64,000 nt of DNA from Zingiber officinale (lineage: Eukaryota > Streptophyta > Magnoliopsida > Zingiberales > Zingiberaceae): the NCBI RefSeq assembly GCF_018446385.1, contig NW_024589879.1:17000-80999 (forward strand). The letters run 5' to 3'. The notes below the pieces were generated by a model. It was not told the origin of the DNA. It was given only the letters and a program-made list of their open reading frames with translations, and ran no database searches. The translations under genes and the position numbers were made by a program. This document shows, in pieces, positions 45,523 to 58,911 of this stretch (position 1 is the first letter of the stretch; every line of letters starts with the position of its first letter).

Positions 45523-45948
45523 CCTCTTGATAAAGTAAGCGTGCAATACAATGTGCACGCCATTGAAGGATGGGTTAAAAAACTAATGCAATTGAGTCAA
45601 GTTGGAAACTTGCCAAAAAAATGGGATTCAAGTGCAACTTCGGAACTGCTTTATCATTTCGCGAGGGAATATCCAGAGTGTACAGTCGCCATTCAGCTTC
45701 CCAGCTCAAATTTTCATGTACATTTTTTCTGGACTAGTGAATCTACAAAAGGAAAAAATATGACAGAAAAGACAGTCTGCCAGGAATTAAAAACGATGCT
45801 CATAAACAAATTTCCAAGAACTTTATATCTACTACAGCATACCTCTTATGACAATGTGAACTACAGATCTACATTAGTGTTAATGCATATCATTGGAGAA
45901 AATTTTATGAAATATTCACCCAGGGATATTTTCAAATCCTTGGTGTAA
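45523..45948 (+). CDS. Unidentified open frame, about 135-140 aa
   Basis: The frame is open from 45523 to TAA at 45948. It has no ATG near its start: the first in-frame start-like codon is GTG at 45541, followed by VHAIEGWVKKLMQLSQ. The composition is protein-like and not repeat-derived (FAREYPECTVAIQLP, HFFWTSESTKGK, YRSTLVLMHIIGENFM). I do not recognise the family. It lies tail-to-tail with the large minus-strand gene ending at 46105. The absence of a start suggests either a terminal exon of a gene whose other exons I cannot place, or a fragment of a mobile or viral-type gene. No signal peptide or clear membrane segment is seen. Confidence 0.35.
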   Translation, partial: PLDKVSVQYNVHAIEGWVKKLMQLSQVGNLPKKWDSSATSELLYHFAREYPECTVAIQLPSSNFHVHFFWTSESTKGKNMTEKTVCQELKTMLINKFPRTLYLLQHTSYDNVNYRSTLVLMHIIGENFMKYSPRDIFKSLV

Positions 45949-46104
45949 CATAATATGATGAAACAAATCGAAATTACCTCTCTGAAATAAAACATTAAAG
46001 TTGCCAAGTAGAATCAAAATTCCCAAATTGATAGAAAAAATCGATGTGGCATGGTATTTATAAATGAGAAGTCCATGTTTACCTAGTCATCAATGCTTTT
46101 TTTA

Positions 46105-49100
46105 TCAGATTGACCCATATCTAGTCTCCTCTGTCCTTGGGTTTCCTTGTGCTGAAGCAGATGGGCGTTCCCAAGATGTCTGATTTGCAAAATTATGGCT
46201 ATCTACATCTCCTAGTCTATAGCTACGACTTCCAGATACCTTGATCAATGTAAGAAAATGATTAAATGTCTAATGAATTGATTGCGTAACAAATCAGAAC
46301 TAAGGGTAGAAGAGATGGAAGTAAATGATGTTCATCCTTTAGCAAAAAAGTCACCCACCTTATCCAGAAGTGCAGAAAGGACTGTAATTCCTGGCAAGGC
46401 ATCAAGACCATGCTGCAGATTAGTGCGGTTAATTTATCAAGTCACATCCATTTTCCCAAAGCAAGTTCACTATGTATTGCCAATTTAACAAGTAAATTAC
46501 CTGATGTTCTACACGGGATTTATAGAAAAACCCTCCACAGCAAATAATCATAGAGGAGACAATGAAGCTGAATTAAACAGATAGAGATTTCATAACTGAA
46601 GACAAAAATGAGAAGAAAGAACCAGAATTTAAGGAGAAATGCTTATTTAGACCCGCTTGATAAACAATTGCTCAAATATCCATCCCATTCGTACATAATA
46701 TTTTTCCAACACTTTCTCAATGGTATAACACTAACAATTGTGGCTTATAAAAATCTTCTAATGTTCGTTACTTAACTAACATTATTTTTGTCAGATATTG
46801 AACCTGTGTTTGACCAATAGAACGTAGGAGGCACTTCCAAAAGAAAAAGAAAACATATATATGTATCAAATACCAGCAATTTGTCAAATATTGATTGCTG
46901 ACGTACATGCAAGAAAGCACTCCAAATGTAGCCCATCCATTAGTAGAATCATCCTCTCTTTCTTGCCTATAATCTGCATATGATGCATTACAGAATTGGC
47001 ATCAAACAATTTCAAATACCAATTAGTGTGTTCAGAGATTTATAAATATGATAGTTATATTGAATTCTCTAATCTAACAACACTATTTATAGCATAAATA
47101 CTTTTAAATTGAATGTTAAAAGTATAATAAATAGTATGCTATAGTCATTCTAAATTTTTCTACAAATAACTAAATTTAAATTGTATAGAAAATTTGATAT
47201 TTACTTAATTTCCGTTTACACCCCTACTCAAGTTATCATCATTCCATTCAGTCAACTCTAACAAATGTCACTATCAAAGTCACTAAAAACCATGGTATTT
47301 TATATTGTTTTTGAAATGGGATCCAGATAATTCTAATACATGGACTGATTACTAATCTGCAAATTTTCATGTATAGTGATCTGTTACAGAGAAAAACATG
47401 CAGCAAACTGGACTACAGTAGCTCTGCTGGTGGCAGAAATGACAAGTAAATACTATAATTGATCTGTTGTTATGCTATACCACGATGGACAATAGGCATC
47501 ACTATTTAAAAAGCAGACATTTGAACCACTTAAAACCAAACCAGATAACAACAACACAGTATGAAAGAGTTAAACTATAGACTTTCAATGCAGAGAACTT
47601 ACATTGGTAAAATATTCCAGCACTATTTACATAGCATCTAAAAGTATTAAACACTACAGATATCATGCAAATATATAAAGAAAAACTAACCGCATAGCTT
47701 TGTCAGGGTGAATCCAATTGGATCATAGCCATCCACTGGTACCATAATCTCGATTTCATAAGGAGTGTCACGAGCTACTTCACCTGTAAAATAGTAGCAA
47801 AGCATTCTTGGTGATCATTAATGACAAAGTTGTAGGTGTTTAAACTGCTGAAGAAATATACATCTCCAATATATATTGAGAACTGTTGGTGATAAAGTTG
47901 TAGGGGCTCTGCCATTTTCTGCTGAACCTGTCAACTTGACCTCTAGCCCTTTATCTGGGTTAACCTGCAAAAGCAGAGAACCAATAATTAATATACAAAA
48001 AGGTCATTAACAACCTGATGAAAAAAATTAGTTTACCTTGATGAGTGGTTTTCTTACAAGACCAGAAAGGCTGAATTTTGCTGTCAAATATAGAGATACA
48101 TGTGTCTGTTCAGTACCAAAACTGCAGTAATACAAAATTCACAATAAGCCTGACAGAGTAGAGCACATCAACATATATCTTATCATGAAAACTCAACTTG
48201 TCATTCTGGGAGTCATACTGAAACAACGAGGCACATAATAATAATTTATAATACTGGTGAGCAGATCTCCTCAGGGCATAAAATTTAATCAATGAAAGCA
48301 ACGTAAACAATTAAAGCTGAAATTTCTCACCATTTCTAGGAAGATTCCAGCCTCTTTACTAATCATCATTGCTATATCATTAGTCAAAAAAAAGGATTTT
48401 TAGATCCATTCTTTAAAGTTTATGTTAAGTGGGATTTATTCCATTCATATCTTCTTCTTAATAGATATCTATCTAAATGGTATATAGTACTCAATCTAAA
48501 GCCCTATCCCTAAAACGCTCAATGTGGAACTAAAGCCCTATCCCTAAATCCTTCTACGACTCCCCTCAGGGGCTTGAACATAAAGACTATCTATATCCAT
48601 CTTGTTACATAAATAAGAAAAGTTCTCACGAAAACTAAGACATGACCATGATGAAAGTGAAAACACTAAGAAGCAAAGCTCTGAAGGCGTTGACAAGTAT
48701 GTAGGTGCTGATTCATTTAGCCTCATCTTAGCTTGACAAAAAGGATATGGTGAAACACTAAGAGAAAATATCTTGAGTGGAGTTTTCCTCACAAAGGCAT
48801 TGACAACACATGGCAAACTAATGAAAGATGAGAAGGAAAGCATTCAACAAGGGTTCTAGAGTCGGCAGAGAGGATGAGGCAAGACCATTAGTAAATCTCT
48901 TGAATGGGCTTCTCCTTGTGACAACATTGACAGCACATGGCGAACTGAATAAAGGGGAAGGAAAGCAGCAGAAGAGGGAACTAAGGTAGCTCCACACATG
49001 ACAGAAGATGAGCAGTTCTGGAGGAAAGAGATTGAATCACTGATCGTGGAGGCATGAATGAAGCCAATGGTAAGAGGATGAGATAAGGACATTGTTTCTG

Positions 49101-52100
49101 ATGCTAGAAGAAGGTTGAAAGCAAAGAAATCTGGTCAGATTTACTGAAAAAAAGGCATCAAGACCTAGAACTATTGGAAGATGGCATACTAACTTCGAAG
49201 TGGCTCCATATAGAAAGAGGAAAGATTCAAAGAAGCAAGCAAGGAGAGATGTTCAAAACTGAATGAAAGTAGCACCATCTGGATCTAGCAAAGGAATAAG
49301 ACTCACATATAGCAGTGATCTCTTGTGGAGGAAGAGTTCTGAAGGCAGGTTGTTGGAGACTAACTGAACCGGACTAAGCATGATGCTGCAGTAATCTCAA
49401 GTTGATACCATGGTGTTGCTGGTATTGCTCGAGTCTAAAAATCCATGGGCAGTAAACTGATGTTTGGCCGCCAAGAAGCAATGAAGAGGTGAATAAGCGT
49501 GAGCAGAGGAATGAACAAGGAGGAAACCCTCTGAAACAAATGAGCAAGGACAAGTAAATCAGGAGATGTCATTCACATGCTCAATCAGCATGGGTATGCT
49601 TATCTTTTGCAGAGGCAGGAGTTAGAAGACGGCACCACCTATTATAGCTTACTCTCATGCAAGGAGATTGCTTAGACATTAACACAAATAGACCCAGATT
49701 CAGTGACAAGGAGGGGAGTAAGCGACAAATGCTAGGAGGAAATAAAATGAGGAAGAGCAAATCTGAGACTAACTCACCTAGGCTGTAGAGCACTGATGAT
49801 GACAGAAACCTAGGAATAATCTAGAATAGAGGAATCCCTTGTCGTGTATTCAAAGATAAGTCTCCTTGTCAGGCCATGACTAGTCATGGGGGCAAGGAGC
49901 AGGCAAACAGGGGATTTAGCAATTTCTTCAACAAAGGAAGAAAACTGCTACCATGGATGATTTGAGCTCATGCTCACTCTCAGACAGAAGTTTCAACTCA
50001 TGAACGAGACTAAAACAAAGATAAGTAGGCTAGGACTCTGAAGATAGGAGGAAAGGAAGACAGATGAGGGGATACTGTTGCTAAAATTGTTGGTCTCCCT
50101 CTAACAGGATTACTTTCCTGAAAATCCTAACCATAGAAGAGGGACTTTGATACCGTCTTAATTAGGGAAAGGAATGCTCCACTAAAATTCTTGTTGGTTA
50201 AGAGATACATTACATGGTATATAAAAATCAATGCATAACCCTAAACCTAAAACATCAAATGTGGAAGTAATCTCAGCCCGTGCCGAGGTTTAAAATCTCA
50301 ACCCGTGCCGAGGTTTCGGTCCTAGACCGGAACGATATGGTTTCGATATCGTATCGTGTTGTGCCGATACGGTTTCAATATTTTTTTATTTATATATAGT
50401 AATTATTAGATAAATATATTTATTGTGTATAATTTAAAAATAAATTGTATATTGATTTTATAGAAGTTCTTAATTATTGAACAACTTAATATTGATTCCT
50501 CCAATCGATCGGCTGATCGATTCAGCAGTGCACTGTGTTTGTGCAGAAAGCATTTGAATCGATCGGCCGATCGATTCAATTCATTTCTGTACCAATGCAA
50601 CATGCGGCTAAATCGATCCAGGTTTTGATCCGATCGATCGATGAAGCTCAACGGCTATATCTGAATTGATCAGAGATGTTCTCAATTGATCAACGATGAC
50701 GGTTATGTGAGAAACGGTAACTTTTGAAGACGAATAAAAGAGGGGAGATCACTGTAACAAAAATAACTTTTCAGATACTCATTGTGCTAAGCAAAAAGAG
50801 AGCTCTCCAAGTGATTTCAAAGAAAAAAAATTTGAGTCTCTTCCTCCTAAACCTAGATCTCATCTTGTAAGAGGAAGAGGCATTTCTTGTGAAGGTTTCT
50901 CCACCTTTGTTTGTGATAACAAGAAGGAGAAGTTCATATTGGAGCTTGATTGTGTGGGTGTGTGCCTTGGATTAGTCACCTCAAGGAGGTGGAGAATAAG
51001 TAAACCAAGGAATTAGCATTGCCTTCTTGTTTTCTTTCTTTTCATTTCTTTCTATTTGCTTCCACTAACAAGTTGTAGGCGAAAAATCGAAGAAAGACTA
51101 TTCACCCCCCTCTAGCCAATCGCAAAGGTCCTATCAACATCTTCATAGGTAGTTAAGGTCAATCTTCTTTGTTGCTACTATAATTTTTCAGGAAACCAAA
51201 TCCACAATTTTTTCTTGAGAAATTAACATCTTCATACGGGTATTTTTTTTAATAAAATAAAACATTGGAGAATAGTGAATAGCATTATAGCAACATAACA
51301 ATGAGGATCAATCAATCAAACAATGAAAGACTGGCAATAATTTTGAGAATTACAGTGCTATAAAACTACTTATTTTCCAAGAGCACAACACCTGAATTCA
51401 TTATGAAGCTTCTCGTATCCTAGTTGAGTCATTCCATTGGACACCTGTTCCAAAAGTCAAATGAGAATTCTTGTACTCAACAACAGAGAGAAAATGCCAT
51501 AAAATAGAATGCAGATTTAGTATTACAATTTCCCATGAGCGAGGATGAAAACCAACAGTAAAACCTTCAAATACTCGAGAACCACGATTAGTGCATGGAA
51601 TTGCTAGTTGAGCATGCACCCTAGTTCATAAAGAAAGAAAAAAGAGTAATCAATTGACAGGCTTAAGATAGTAACAACATATGCATTATTGCTCTAATAG
51701 AAGTCAGCTGAAATTAATATTCTTTCAGTTCCAATCAATTGATGAGGCTGTCACTCAGTATGTAAGAGTAGTGAACTGACTCAAATTTCCTGGTTCAGCA
51801 TCACTTAATATTATAATTTAAAATGGTCAAGGCTAGTTTTTGGCAAGTGGATTCATATTTGACCCTAACTATGTGAGTATATGCATGATACACTGAACAA
51901 AGCAGCAATCTGTCTAATATGATTTTGGTCCAACTAATGTGACCACTCATGGAGTCCAGCTTATAAAATTTGACATTCAAGATCTATTTGAACAATTCTG
52001 TGGATGCAGACATGCTTGTGCTTTAGGTCAGCTTGATAAATTGCGCTGACCAAGCCAAGCATGTAAAACAATCCAATTTAGTCTAATCATTGAGAATCTT

Positions 52101-55100
52101 ATCTGGACGAGAAAATCATCATGAACCAAGATACCTAATGCAGGAAGATGTTCAAAAGCCAAACATGGATCTGAGAGCTAGAAAGGACCAGAAGAAGCAG
52201 ATAATCAGATTATCTGGGCAGGTTTTCCATGAACAAAAAATTGGCCAACTCACAAAGACATGAAAGGACCAAATTTGCAATGATCTAGACTCCTCATCCA
52301 TTAGAATCTTACAAGCCTATTGTAAAGAACAATATCACTGCATCTGACATAGCTATGAATAGTAAATATTGTCTGCTCTCAAATTTATCCAATATAACAA
52401 GAAAAGAAAATGTTTTATCTTTCTTGGGAAGAATATAAGACAACAACATGAAGTCATAAGTAAAACAAAAATGTCAAAACATAAAAGGATTAAAAAAGAC
52501 AAGTCAAATTAACATACCTGCATAGAGATTCATCATAGCTTACACTACATATGCAACCAGATTGCCCTGCAAAAATTCTGACAATCAGCAAAATGTAAAG
52601 AAAAACAACACAAAACTGTAAAAGTTAAATGCTTATTCACAGTGTAACATAATACAAGGTTTAAGTCACTAATTGTACACAGTTGATATGCACAGGATTA
52701 TAAGGACCAAGACCAATATTAGACCTAATGCATGGTACTATTTAGTGCCAAACATTAGTTAGCTTCCGAAACTAAGAGATATGATTGAGTATAGGGTCCT
52801 TGTTATAAGTATCATATTATCCTGATAAAATATAGACACCAGTTCTTGAGCAGTATATAAGCCTTGGATAGATTTAATGTGCCCTTGTTTGAAAATGGTT
52901 AAAGGATAAAAGTGTGGAATAATGCAACGTTCAGGTCACTGATTGTACCTAGTTGATATGTACGGGATTAAAATAAGGATCAAGACCAATATTAGACCTA
53001 ATGCAAGCTACTGTTTAATGTTGAATATTACTTATCTTCTGATACTAAGAGGTACAACTGAGTATAGGGTCCTAGTTATAAATATCTTACTATCTTGATA
53101 AAATATATGCACAAGTACTTAAGCAGGATAAAAGCCTTGGTTTAATTGCCTCACGACCTTATGCTAGAAAATGGGTAAGGCCCTATGCTTGGAAACCACT
53201 AAAGGATTTAAAGCATTTATATTTCTATATCCGTATATAGTTACCAGGATTTTAAAGCAGTGACCAGCAACCATATACAACAAATATGCACACTGTCAAA
53301 GATTTACATATCCATCCAAATAGAAATTTGTATTTCCTACTAGGGAGAGAAACCAAAAATAAAGTAAGGTAAGATTTCTCCAACCGCACTTTTCATCGGA
53401 CTTCATTAGCAGAAAAAGAGGGAAGGAAAAGATTGGGGAATCCCCAATTTTTCTCTATATTGTTTCAGTTCAATTGGGGACCAGAAGGCTCACTTTTGTG
53501 TTTAATGGAGTTCCAATTCAACCTTAATTTTTTAAAAAATATTATCTTTTTAAATTATTGTTAATTTTTTTATTTTTAACAAATAAGGTTTTGAAGCTTA
53601 AGTTTCCTTCCTCTTTCCTTCTCTCCAAGGAAAGAGAGAGACAAAAATTAGTTCACAATTCTTTTCATATGAGTTTTTTTTCCCTTCCCTCTTTCTTTTC
53701 CTAGTTATTTATTTCCTTTGTAGGAAAAAGAGCCTTTCCTCTATTTCCTTTGGTGTAAAGTGGGAGGGATGAAAAAGATAGGGAAGATCTTTTCTCAATT
53801 TTTCTCTATATTACTTCTATCTGATTTGAATAGAAAACTTACTTTTGCATGCATGTAGAGCTCAAATCCAAGCAAAAAAAAAAAAAAAAATTTAAATAAT
53901 TGTTTAAATTAATTTTCATTAAAGCTTTTTCTACATTTTAAAAACAATCTTTTAAAGTTGAGTTTCCTTTCCTCTAAGGAGATAAATATTTCATAATTTT
54001 TTTACCTATGAGATTGTTTTCTCTAGCTTTCATTTTCTTTAGATGTTTCCTTGCTTTATACAAAACAGAGATTAAAATGAAAGGCACTGACCTGTACATG
54101 CTCCATTTAAGCAACTTCCACATATAATATCTACCTAAAAAACACAGGACAAAAGAGGTCAAAATTAAATAGAATTATATATTATAGTTAGTTGATAAAA
54201 GCCAAGAACTATGTGGAATACCATGAACCAACCTGAGATATACGACCCATTTGGTCAAAACTATGTTCACAATTTTGCAAGTCTCCATTGTAATACCCCT
54301 GAAGTGACAAATTAAGATCAGATGGCAAGTGATGGAACTAAAATCATCTGTAAGTTTATAAGGATATATCAAATCAATAAGGTGGCTGATGCTTCAAGCA
54401 CATCGGTTGAGCAAAATCATACAAAACATAGTAGATTCAAAACCATATCGAACGTCATACCTTCTACAACAGCATTGGAATAAGGTTATATTCGGTATGA
54501 AAAATATGATGGGACATCCTTTTGACTTTTTTTTAAAAAAAAGGCGCCCTTATGATTCTGATAATTAGGGTGCAGTGCCCTCTTGATTTTTGACCAATGA
54601 CATGCCCCAACAAATCAAAACCAGTTAAAGAACAACTGCCTTATCCCAACAAGTCAATCTGTTGTTGAGTCTTCATTAATATCCATCTAGGATATATATT
54701 TTGACATCAATAGGTACAGAAACAAAATTGAGCGAATATGGGCCAAAAGTTTTCACCTCATTTTTTGCATATGTACCTGAACAAAGTCTACTGGTGCTGA
54801 ACCAGCTGCAAAATAGTTTGAAGTTTCATAACGGCCAAAATCTATATATCCCTACAAAATGGAGTGGCAAATTATGTTTGTGTTCTGAACAGAAGATACA
54901 TTTAGATGTGCAGAAATGTTGAAGTTATCAATACATAGCTCAAAAAGTATTTTCCTTTCTCATGAAAACAATAGTAGGTTGACTTTGTTAAAATCTGACA
55001 AAGAAAAAGTAGAAAGACACTGACATTATAAATCTAAGAAGTTTAATTTGAATTGAAGTCCAAGGTTCAGACACATAATCATAATGACCCAGTTTCTGTA

Positions 55101-58100
55101 ACTGCTTTATATATCCCTCTGCAAGTGAAATATTAGAGCAAAGAACAGTGCTGATTAATGAGATATTGTGTGGCAATCCATCAGAAATGACGTGGCTAAT
55201 ACATAAAGAATATTTCCTTAGCATGACTTAATACCATTTGTGGTTTTGGCTAGTAAGCAATCAAATCATCAAGTTTTCACCTAATGCTAATATATGTGTT
55301 CATTAATCAATATTCCATATCACTGAACAAAGAAATTTCAAAATAGCATATGTGGTTAAGAAGCAGAATTAGCTGAAGAATGTAGAAGAAAAATGATGAC
55401 AGTAAAGCAAAATTAAGGTCCCAACAAGTTGGGATCAGCAACATGAACCTTTTGTCACCAGTGAATTGCCTTGGGACAGTGATATCATTAGTCAAACTTA
55501 ATAAACACCGAATTCAATAATAATGCCTCTAATATTGTCTTCTTCGGCTCTCCATAAAGGTTTTGACAAATAGAATAAAATAAATAATTGGTGCATCTAC
55601 AGATCTCTGTTGAAGGTTTTATAAAATATGTTCCAACAGTCCTTCATCAACACCATTAATTTTTCCAATTTGGTATACTGACAACATCACTGTAGTAAGA
55701 ATTAGCAGTCTAAATACAAGCAAATAGAAAAAGAAGTCACAGAATGAGCATAGAGCTCACATCCTTACCGCTTGAGAACAGCGCTCCACATCCTTGCAGA
55801 ATCGAACCACCAAATCAGCATCCTATATATACACGGACAAACTGTAGATTCAATGATACACATGTATATGGAAAACTTACTAATGCTCTATTCTAAGGAT
55901 TATATTTTACATGACTAAAATATGAAAGAAAAGGAATTGCAATATTAGAGATGGGTATTACAAAAAATTATACATGCTAGAGTAAAAATCTAGTAGGGAT
56001 AAAGGTCATTCTTTCATATTGGAGCACATCTAATAGATTTTGGTTACTGCCCTCTTCATATGACCTGCAATAATCATCTCAAGAAGATCCTCGAACATTA
56101 GATTCCAAAAAATCCCTAATTTGTAATTCAACTTCATAACTTGTTCATTACAACCCAAACATACTTCTAGTGTTTTAGTAGACTTTGCCAAATTGATCAA
56201 ACACAAAGACCTAGCATCAAGGAAGGCCACATTGATCATTTGTATTCATGTTGCTTCACCTTTTTTACAATAACACCTATAGCTTCTTAGTGTAAGACCA
56301 CATAATCTTACAACCAAAGAAACCCACATATCCATTTCGCCATCCAAGCATTTTGTATTTGATTCTTGTTGGTTGTTGAGAATTCCATAGTTGGTCACCC
56401 CTTCATGCCATAATGTTCTCTTATATTTCCTGTACATCTTTCAGTTTAATCTATTGAGCAGTGCTAAAAAACATCCAATGTGCATACATGATGCACTCAA
56501 GGTTTAAAGTTTTGAGTAGATATTGGAACAAAACTGTTTCGTTTAGATTAGGTGTCGGTCTCTTTGAGGAGGCGGAGAAAGCATCCACAGAAGAGGAAGA
56601 GGCAAAGGAAGAGGAGCAATGACGAAGGAGGAAGAGAAGAGGGCCGATAAAGGAGGAGGAGGCAAAGGAAGAGCATTACAAGGTAGAGGAGGTGAACGAG
56701 GGATAGGAAGAGGCATACCGCATACCTTGAAGAAGTCCCACTCATTGTGGAACCCTAGTCTCCTTTCTCACTAGCGAAGGAAGGCTCATAGAGGAGGAAG
56801 GTAATTGCAATTCTTGCAACTATGTGTGTCTCGTGCCTTGTTGTGTGTCAATTGGCGGGCAGAATGAAAAACTTTAACCATGTCAACTGGCACAGAATGA
56901 ACTTTAATTCTTTGGGTGCAATAGTTGCTTTAATTTTATGTTGTATCACATGGTAGGATAAATTATTTGCTTCAGTAAGACATGCTTATGATGCCATGTC
57001 TCAATGTTATATAAGCTTCTGATGTAATTTGTTTCATGCAGATTAAATCTTTCTATAGAAGTATCTCCTTAATCTCTCCTTCTGCCCTCAAAGAATCATT
57101 ATGAGATTACAGAAACAGTGATATAGCTGAGTAGAATCCCTGACAAAATTTTAATTCTTGGAATATAACAAACCAAGGATATAATTCAGAAGTTGAGCTA
57201 AAACATATATCCTAGTAATTAGGCAGAAAGAACACTTGTTTTGGCTTGTGAGTGAAATTATACAAAGTAAAATTTGGCTATATTAAAAGAGACTTGGTCA
57301 AGGTATTCTCACTAAAACCATCAGTTATTAATTCTAAAGAATGGAATTGTTCAAAAAAGTGATCATTTCGTACCTTTCCATCATATTCAAAAGTATGGCC
57401 AGTCCACTCAGTCTACTAGCAGCTCAAAGAAAACAATCCATGAAGAATCTCCAAATGATGACAATTTAAGCATATAGTCTAGTGTTTATCATTTAGAGTG
57501 AGGATACAAAATCAACAAGGCGACTAGTATTATCCAAGGCGTAACAGCTAGAACTTGGCACCGTGAGAGATGTGACGTAGTAGAAGTGCAAGAAGGTTGC
57601 TGTTGAACAGTGAGAGAAAAAACAGAAACAAGGGAAATATTAAGAAAGATACACACATGGACAGGTTTAATGTAAGAAAAGTAAAATGGCACAAGAGACT
57701 AGAAACACCAGTCATCTTGTAAAAATAAATCATTTGCGTGGCGATCAAGAAGGACAAGTGCAAGTGACACTCATGGTTTTATGTGGCCTCCTAAGTGGGT
57801 TTAAAAAGGGAGCACATAGCAGAAGCTAATGGCCACATATGCAATCTGCATATGCAATTTTTTTGAGAGAAAAAAACCTGTGGTTAATTTGAACCAATTT
57901 AAACTAGACCTAATCAACTTAAAAGCATACGGTACCCTATTCCATAGCTTATAACTTGTAATTGTAAATGTTAACTCAAATTCTTATCTTGCAAATGATA
58001 AAGATTTTTATATATTAACCATATGCATGCTTATACGCATGATATATTTTACACGATGGATTAATATTGACTATTATATTTCATATGTTTTTGCATTAAA

Positions 58101-58747
58101 TGATCGATATATATATTCTATGTGAAAGTATGAATTGGATGCAGTAATTAGTATACTTTATCGTATATATGTGAGTCTCATAGAATTTTATCAAAATATA
58201 TATTTTTTTTAATATTTTGAATAGTATCTGCACATACCCCTGTCTACTGCATGTGTTATGTGGTAAATTGACCATAGAGCATTTGCATACGTTTTTCAAA
58301 CCTTAGTGATAATATAAACAACAAAGTAATATGTGTTTCCCAACAAAACCATTATGCTAACTTTATGCATGTAAATCGTTATGACATTAAATCATTAAAA
58401 CCTTGAGGGTCCTAAGGATGAAAAGAAGCAGCACATATAAACAAACAAATAAATTCTTTGTATTCTCAATATCAAGCAGTTATTGGCGTCATTTCTCTTA
58501 TTCTTCATGTTAGATTGGCTGAATGGAGTGAGAGATCTGATTTATCGCTAGACTTTGAAACATAATCAGGAATAGAACCTAACAAAGAAGAGAAACAAGA
58601 GCTTATGCTAGATTTGGTAATCTATCCTTCCGTACACTAAGTCAGATAATGAAGACCGACAGTAATAAGGTGTAATGTACCTAGACCGAAACGGAGAAAC
58701 GCAGAAGTGAAGAACCCAAAAGTTAGTGAACTCCCACCGCTCGGCAT
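46105..58747 (-). CDS. Predicted single-pass membrane protein, Cys-rich N-terminal part (about 386 aa, 17 coding exons)
   Basis: Exons on minus, from consensus splice sites and an unbroken frame: 58747-58681, 58578-58562 (tiny, least sure), 57412-57374, 55822-55769, 54851-54777, 54298-54233, 54134-54092, 52566-52518, 51620-51527, 51444-51392, 48121-48037, 47964-47862, 47783-47691, 46973-46907, 46567-46501, 46412-46359, 46239-46105. The start (MPSGGSSLTFGFFTSAFL) looks like a signal peptide. The lumenal part includes WTGHTFEYDGKDADLVVRFC, GYYNGDLQNCEHSFDQMG, IICGSCLNGACTG and SGCICSVSYDESLC, then a beta-rich stretch (QLGYEKLHNEFSFGTEQ). A membrane helix (IFIVSSMIICCGGFF, near residue 300) precedes a short cytosolic tail ending TRYGSI. 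It matches a plant-wide family I know only as uncharacterised; function not assigned. Confidence 0.8.
48480..50270. repeat. Degraded repeat in intron between 51392 and 48121
   Basis: The ends share a related phrase: 'aatggtatatagtactcaatctaaagccctatccctaaaacgctcaatgtggaa' near 48476 and 'catggtatataaaaatcaatgcataaccctaaacctaaaacatcaaatgtggaa' near 50214. Such phrases occur in plant copia LTRs. Small frames inside (48544-48843 and others) are not supported as genes. Confidence 0.35.
50271..50400. repeat. Unclassified repeat with GATATCG palindromes
   Basis: 'atctca.cccgtgccgaggttt' occurs twice in tandem (50271, 50296). It is followed by 'cggaacgatatggtttcgatatcgtatcgtgttgtgccgatacggttt'. This looks like a dispersed repeat fragment; class unknown. 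Confidence 0.4.
50490..51138 (+). repeat. Partial copia LTR with ATCGAT cluster, in intron
   Basis: It ends TATTCACCCCCCTCTAGCCAATCGCAAAGGTCCTATCAACA, paralleling the E1 LTR end (TATTCACCCCCCCTCTAGCTACTTTTGGTCCTAACA), and shares 'ccttggattagtcacctc..gaggtgga' with E1. ATCGATCGGCTGATCGATT palindromes occupy 50500-50644. The left end is missing or obscure. Orientation is opposite to the host gene. Confidence 0.7.
52655..53140. repeat. Divergent tandem duplication, 273-bp offset, in an intron
   Basis: The segment 'gaccaatattagacctaatgca ... gagtatagggtcct.gttataa' occurs at 52711 and again at 52984 with many substitutions. It lies in the intron between exons 54092 and 52566. A second loose duplication (53430-53640 versus 53775-53990, around 'tttttctctatattgtttc/tacttc' and 'agtttcctt.cctc') follows. 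Confidence 0.65.
56570..56740. repeat. GAGGA-rich purine stretch in an intron
   Basis: This is an imperfect (GAGGAA)n-like run on plus, giving a Leu/Ser-rich open frame on minus (56548-56745) that I regard as a composition artefact. Confidence 0.6.
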
Positions 58748-58911
58748 TCCTGTGCAACCAAAGATTATCAACAATATACCTTGAGATAAAGCAGTTTTCT
58801 GGTCAAAGGGGAGAAAAAGGATGATTGTACAAGTAAAATTAATCAAAGAACAAAGATCATCGAGTTGTTAACCACTGTCCATTTGAAATTTGAATACGTC
58901 GTTACGTACCT

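Noticed and set aside
48544-49092. Two minus-strand frames in the intron
   Set aside because: They lie within a degraded repeat between confirmed exons and show no domain or splice support.
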